This document shows, in pieces, positions 60,493 to 64,000 of a stretch of DNA of 64,000 nt (the first letter of the stretch is position 1; each line of letters opens with the position of its first letter). The notes below the pieces were generated by a model. That model had not been told where the DNA came from and did no database searches. It saw nothing but the letters and a program-made list of their open reading frames with translations. A program made the translations under genes and the position numbers. This DNA comes from Marinomonas gallaica (lineage in GTDB: Bacteria; Pseudomonadota; Gammaproteobacteria; Pseudomonadales; Marinomonadaceae): positions 1 through 64,000 of the forward strand of contig NZ_LTAX01000018.1 of NCBI RefSeq assembly GCF_001639745.1, given 5' to 3'.

Positions 60493-63044
60493 GCCTGCGT
60501 AAGCGCTTTTCTCGTAAAGTGCTCATTCCTTTTATACTTGGAGCGCTTGTTTTGTGCTCGGCCGTTTGGGTAATGGATTACTATACCCAGCGAGGCCATT
60601 CATTGGCATCATTGCATCAACGTACACAAACACTCAGCATGAGTTTTTCGGCGTACTTGGATCGCGCCAATTTTGAAGTTAAGTATTTGTCTGAGCAAGT
60701 GAATGATGGAGAAACCATCGATGGCCTGTTTCAGCTTCATGATGTGTTGTTCTTTGGCGGCTTGGATTTTTTCTACGTAGTCTTAGAGAATGGCCAAGTA
60801 ATGGAGGATCCTAGAGTTAGGCTGTATACACAAGACACGCCTGATAGCCTTATTCAAGGCGCTCAAATAAACGCTTGGCGGCATGTGTCTTCCAGTGACC
60901 GAGGTGAAATGCTAGTGTTCAAAAAGTCCCTTGGGAGCAACAGTGTTGGGCAGAGCCAGGGGTTCTTCTACGGTTTCATTTCACTTAATAATAACTTAGC
61001 ACTGGCGAGTGACCTAATTACCAGCGCAGATGCAGACTTCATACGTATTAAAGACCTAGTGGGCAATGTATTACTGGTAGAGAAGCAAAGAAGCTTCTCT
61101 GATGATATACCTTACATTACTCACGATAGCATTCTCTCTATTCCAGAGTTAGAAGATAACCTCACGGTAGAATTGCGCTTTGCTCGACCCCTTACTGAGT
61201 CGTTTAGTGGCGTGGTCATGATTGGCTGTGCAGTGGTCTTAATATGCTTCTTGTTAATGTATTGGTTGATACAGTTTTATGCGCAGAGGGTCATGTTTGT
61301 GCCGATAACGGGTCTGCCTGCATTGGGTCGGGAGGGCGCAATGGATTTTTTAGAGTTCCAGCCGCTGCTCGCTCAAATGAACCGCTTCCAAGTGCAGCTC
61401 AAAGTGCGTGAGCAGCATTTAGAGTTGTTGTCTAACTCTCTACAATCCGCCATTTTATTTTGTGATGAGTCTTCGCGCGTTACGAATATGAATAAAGAAG
61501 CGAAGGGGCTATTTCCTAGTTATCAGTTTGCTAGCACGGTCTTTGATATGACACCTATCGCTTGTCATCAGCCAATTCAGCGTGCGTTAAAAGGTGAGTA
61601 TGGTGGTGGATTCGAATTAGAGTTCCCTGAATCCGATAGAGTATACGATTTTAATACGTACTCTTTTATCAATGAGCATGGTTTTCGTAGTGTGATGTTG
61701 GTGGGTCGAGATGTGAGTGAGATTCGTCGCTTACGTTGGCACCTAACGCATCGTTTCCCGCAGCATACATTAGACCGACCTCATCCGCCGTCACAGTTAA
61801 TATTGCAAGAACTGGCGAGTTGTAAAGATCATTTAGAAACGTCACCACAATCGACGGTGCGTTGGTTGAATGTCATAGGAGATTTGCTAACGAAGATTAG
61901 CCATCTTGATAGTGCAGCTTCGAAAAAAATGCCACTTGGAGAGCTTGTTGTGCAGTTACAAGATGAATTGGATCTAAGTCTTGTACCCAGTTCAAAACAG
62001 CAGGACTTCAGTGTCGAGCTCTCGTTAAGTGATGCACAACTCGTTGCGGAATGGACACAAGATCACCGATCAATGCTAATGGTGGCGTTTCTGTTATGTA
62101 TCAACAGTTCGATATCCGGCCGATACATCCATATCGGTTGGGAGAAGAACAGTTTAGTGATTAAGTTGTATGGGCTCGAAGATATGACGCCTGCTTTGCA
62201 GTGGTTGAGTCACGAATATCCTAAATTGGTGAAAGGCCGCGTGGATGCATCCGATGCGAGCCGTTTTGTGATGATGGCGACGCTTATGCCTGAAGCTCAG
62301 CATGATCGTTCACTTAATGTCATTGGTAAGCATGCTGTTTTGGTGAAAAATGATTATACCGAGAGCAATCGATTACTCGAACTATTAAAGTCGATAGGAA
62401 TGCGTATTGAGGTGTATTCATCGTTTGCAGAGTTCTTCGGTGCGGGCATGCCGTATCGCACAAAATACGATGTGATGTTTGTCGGCGTGGGTGATATAGA
62501 ATTAGCTAAAAGTGGTGTTGATAAGTTATTGACGTCAAGTCGAAGCCAAGCGTTACCTGTTATTCATGTAGGCAATCATCGCTCTGATGAGCTGCCTGGT
62601 GAAACTATGTTGGCACATCAATTAATGCCGTTTCGTTTAGCCTCAATGGTGGTTGCTTTAGGGGCCGCGTCCAAAATCAGCTTGGGCGATTGGGCCACCC
62701 ACGCAACCAACTTCATTATCACTGGCGGTACGCATATTAGCCAAGTGATTTGGCAGTCTGAGCTAAACGCTAGCGGGTTCGTGGCGCGTCGAGAAGTCGA
62801 TATTATTAATCTAATGTCAGTGCTCAGACATCATAGTCCAGTCGTGGTTGTGGTATTAGACAAAGCAACGGCGCAGTTAGCGATGAAATACCATTTGGAG
62901 CACCTAGGGAATACTAAATGGATCGTGCTGGAAGACTTTTTAGATCGACCTGATACAATGCGTTTTATTGATGTTGAAGGACGGCTTCCGAACGATGGTG
63001 CGCTTGAAGCTCTACTGCAAAATTTAAATGTTAAAGGCGAATGA
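60480..63044 (+). CDS. LuxQ-like membrane sensor with degenerate kinase and receiver domains
   Basis: An 854-residue protein, nearly the length of Vibrio LuxQ. A first helix (about 14-32) and a LuxQ-type periplasmic domain (about 33-240, with GFFYGFISLNNNLALASDLI) are followed by a second helix (about 247-268) and a PAS-like region (about 310-425). The kinase region (about 430-600) lacks any HExRTP H-box, and the ATPase-like part has neither N-box nor DxGxGI. Two receiver-like regions follow (about 610-720 and 735-850); the first has VKND in place of the acidic pair and VGVG where the phospho-acceptor Asp should be. Phosphotransfer looks impossible, so it is likely a pseudo-sensor. It overlaps mtnN by four bases. 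Confidence 0.78.
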   Translation: MATISLRKRFSRKVLIPFILGALVLCSAVWVMDYYTQRGHSLASLHQRTQTLSMSFSAYLDRANFEVKYLSEQVNDGETIDGLFQLHDVLFFGGLDFFYVVLENGQVMEDPRVRLYTQDTPDSLIQGAQINAWRHVSSSDRGEMLVFKKSLGSNSVGQSQGFFYGFISLNNNLALASDLITSADADFIRIKDLVGNVLLVEKQRSFSDDIPYITHDSILSIPELEDNLTVELRFARPLTESFSGVVMIGCAVVLICFLLMYWLIQFYAQRVMFVPITGLPALGREGAMDFLEFQPLLAQMNRFQVQLKVREQHLELLSNSLQSAILFCDESSRVTNMNKEAKGLFPSYQFASTVFDMTPIACHQPIQRALKGEYGGGFELEFPESDRVYDFNTYSFINEHGFRSVMLVGRDVSEIRRLRWHLTHRFPQHTLDRPHPPSQLILQELASCKDHLETSPQSTVRWLNVIGDLLTKISHLDSAASKKMPLGELVVQLQDELDLSLVPSSKQQDFSVELSLSDAQLVAEWTQDHRSMLMVAFLLCINSSISGRYIHIGWEKNSLVIKLYGLEDMTPALQWLSHEYPKLVKGRVDASDASRFVMMATLMPEAQHDRSLNVIGKHAVLVKNDYTESNRLLELLKSIGMRIEVYSSFAEFFGAGMPYRTKYDVMFVGVGDIELAKSGVDKLLTSSRSQALPVIHVGNHRSDELPGETMLAHQLMPFRLASMVVALGAASKISLGDWATHATNFIITGGTHISQVIWQSELNASGFVARREVDIINLMSVLRHHSPVVVVVLDKATAQLAMKYHLEHLGNTKWIVLEDFLDRPDTMRFIDVEGRLPNDGALEALLQNLNVKGE

Positions 63045-63742
63045 ATATGAGTGTAATCGGTTTAATCGGTGCGATGGATGAAGAAGTCGCTGTTATCAAA
63101 AAATGGATGACAGACATACAAGAAACAAGTGTTGCTGGCTGTGAGTTTTACTCTGGACAGCTTGATGGCAAAGACGTCGTACTGCTTAAATCGGGAATTG
63201 GTAAAGTTAATGCAGCGGTTTCTACGACATTACTGATGGCCAGCTTTGATCCATCTATAGTCATTAACATTGGTTCAGCAGGTGGATTCGATGCAGAGCT
63301 GGAAGTGGGTGATGTGATTATCTCAGATGAAGTGGTTCATCATGATGTCGATGTCACCGCATTTGGATATGCCCTTGGGCAGTTGCCGAGTATGCCGGCA
63401 ACATACAGTGCCGATTCAGTGTTGGTTGATAAGGCGCTGCAAGCGGTAGCTTCCGTAGGCCAGGCGAAAGCAAAAGTCGGCTTGATCGGGACAGGCGATG
63501 TGTTTATGTGTGAAGCTGAACGTGTGGCGAAAGTGCGGGCGGCATTTCCTTCCCTTAAAGCGGTTGAAATGGAAGCGGCTGCGGTGGCTCAAGTGTGTCA
63601 TAAGTTTTCGGTTCCTTTTGTTGTTGTGCGCTCTTTATCTGATGTGGCGGACAAAGAATCCCCAGCAAGTTTTGACGAGTACTTGACCGTGGCGGCACAG
63701 AACTCATCACTGATGATCCGCGCAATGTTGCGAGAAATGTAA
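63041..63742 (+). CDS. mtnN: 5'-methylthioadenosine / S-adenosylhomocysteine nucleosidase
   Basis: A 233-residue nucleosidase that cleaves MTA and SAH, the latter giving S-ribosylhomocysteine, the substrate of LuxS in AI-2 synthesis. GLIGAMDEEVAVIKKWM at the start, INIGSAGGF, and the catalytic MEAAAVAQVC and VRSLSDVAD. The ATG overlaps the LuxQ-like stop (ATGA), with a second ATG two codons later; the first is used. No luxS is visible in this window. Confidence 0.95.
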   Translation: MNMSVIGLIGAMDEEVAVIKKWMTDIQETSVAGCEFYSGQLDGKDVVLLKSGIGKVNAAVSTTLLMASFDPSIVINIGSAGGFDAELEVGDVIISDEVVHHDVDVTAFGYALGQLPSMPATYSADSVLVDKALQAVASVGQAKAKVGLIGTGDVFMCEAERVAKVRAAFPSLKAVEMEAAAVAQVCHKFSVPFVVVRSLSDVADKESPASFDEYLTVAAQNSSLMIRAMLREM

Positions 63743-64000
63743 TGGCTGGGCTGTTTAAGAGTGTGTTTTGTATAAGGACAGTGTTGTGCGGGCTTGCGCT
63801 AGTGGCGCAGGTTAGTTATGCCGACCCTATTGAGACTACTTCCTCTGAACAGCCAGAGCGTGAATGGTGGAAGTCGACCCATGAGACCATGTCAACCAAA
63901 GTAGGTGAATGGTCAAATGGGCTTGATGCTTTCTTTTCAGGCCAGCGACATGAAGATGCCTCGACCAGCTTTGTCAGCATGCGATTTGGCTCCATTATTG
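63742..64000 (+). CDS. Secreted protein of unknown function, cut by the window edge
   Basis: The ATG shares one base with the mtnN stop (TAATG), so it is coupled to the LuxP-LuxQ-like-mtnN operon. The first 86 codons encode a signal peptide (hydrophobic core TVLCGLALVAQVSYA, cut near SYA) and a mature start DPIETTSSEQPEREWW, then TKVGEWSNGLDAFFSGQRHE. I do not recognise the family. The 3' end lies beyond 64000. Confidence 0.75.
   Translation, partial: MAGLFKSVFCIRTVLCGLALVAQVSYADPIETTSSEQPEREWWKSTHETMSTKVGEWSNGLDAFFSGQRHEDASTSFVSMRFGSII

Noticed and set aside
1..64000. CRISPR array
   Set aside because: No run of regularly spaced direct repeats with unique spacers was seen; the only clustered repeats are the short integrase-site motifs.

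Overview
The window looks like the chromosome of a marine gammaproteobacterium of the Oceanospirillales, probably Marinomonas or a close relative. This is inferred from gene content and order (metX-metW beside rdgB-hemW, rsmD / M16-like / ftsY-ftsE-ftsX-rpoH, tkt-epd-pgk-fba, a Pseudomonas-type glucose ABC transporter, a BCCT transporter, a LuxP/LuxQ-like pair). No 16S rRNA gene is present, so the genus is an inference.

Positions 1 to about 10,058 are accessory DNA stacked at the 3' end of yicC. A 14-bp direct repeat at 955-968 and 10045-10058 bounds a 9.1-kb element (island B). It carries a P4-type integrase next to yicC, a tyrosine recombinase of another type followed by two identical-core palindromes, a DUF927 P-loop protein, two small AlpA/excisionase-like proteins, a Septu-like ATPase + HNH pair at the far end, and a 496-residue unknown protein with a HEPN-type RNase motif next to the integrase. 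Left of 955 lies the end of a second, tandem element (island A). Its integrase is cut before its catalytic arginine by an insertion sequence that runs off the window.

10,038-16,350 returns to chromosome: yicC, rph, a small secreted protein, a DUF2892 protein, the UshA-type 5'-nucleotidase lipoprotein, and a LysM/glycine-zipper protein with a small membrane-protein partner that together resemble an effector-immunity pair.

16,380-29,705 is a sugar and signalling block: a glucose-type ABC transporter (binding protein, two permeases, ATPase), a PAS kinase / receiver / REC-GGDEF-EAL operon, an OmpR-type two-component pair, a PfkB sugar kinase and a GH13 alpha-glucosidase.

29,719-34,704 holds a DnaQ-like exonuclease with its CBS/DUF294 partner, a TMEM165-type manganese exporter preceded by a yybP-ykoY manganese riboswitch, and a BCCT transporter. 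34,981-41,005 holds metX-metW-DUF4426-rdgB-hemW and a chemoreceptor. 41,098-49,206 holds rsmD, a degenerate M16 protein, ftsY, ftsE, ftsX, rpoH, a long perfect inverted repeat, a TonB-like protein and gshB. 49,368-59,292 holds a TolC-type protein, rsmE, metK, tkt, epd, pgk, fba and tRNA-Leu(UAG).

The right end is an operon of a LuxP-like binding protein, a LuxQ-like membrane sensor whose kinase and receiver domains look catalytically dead, the MTA/SAH nucleosidase gene mtnN (an enzyme of the AI-2 precursor pathway), and a secreted protein cut by the window edge. The points most worth a second look are the tandem yicC islands with their HEPN candidate and Septu-like pair, and the LuxP/pseudo-LuxQ/mtnN operon.
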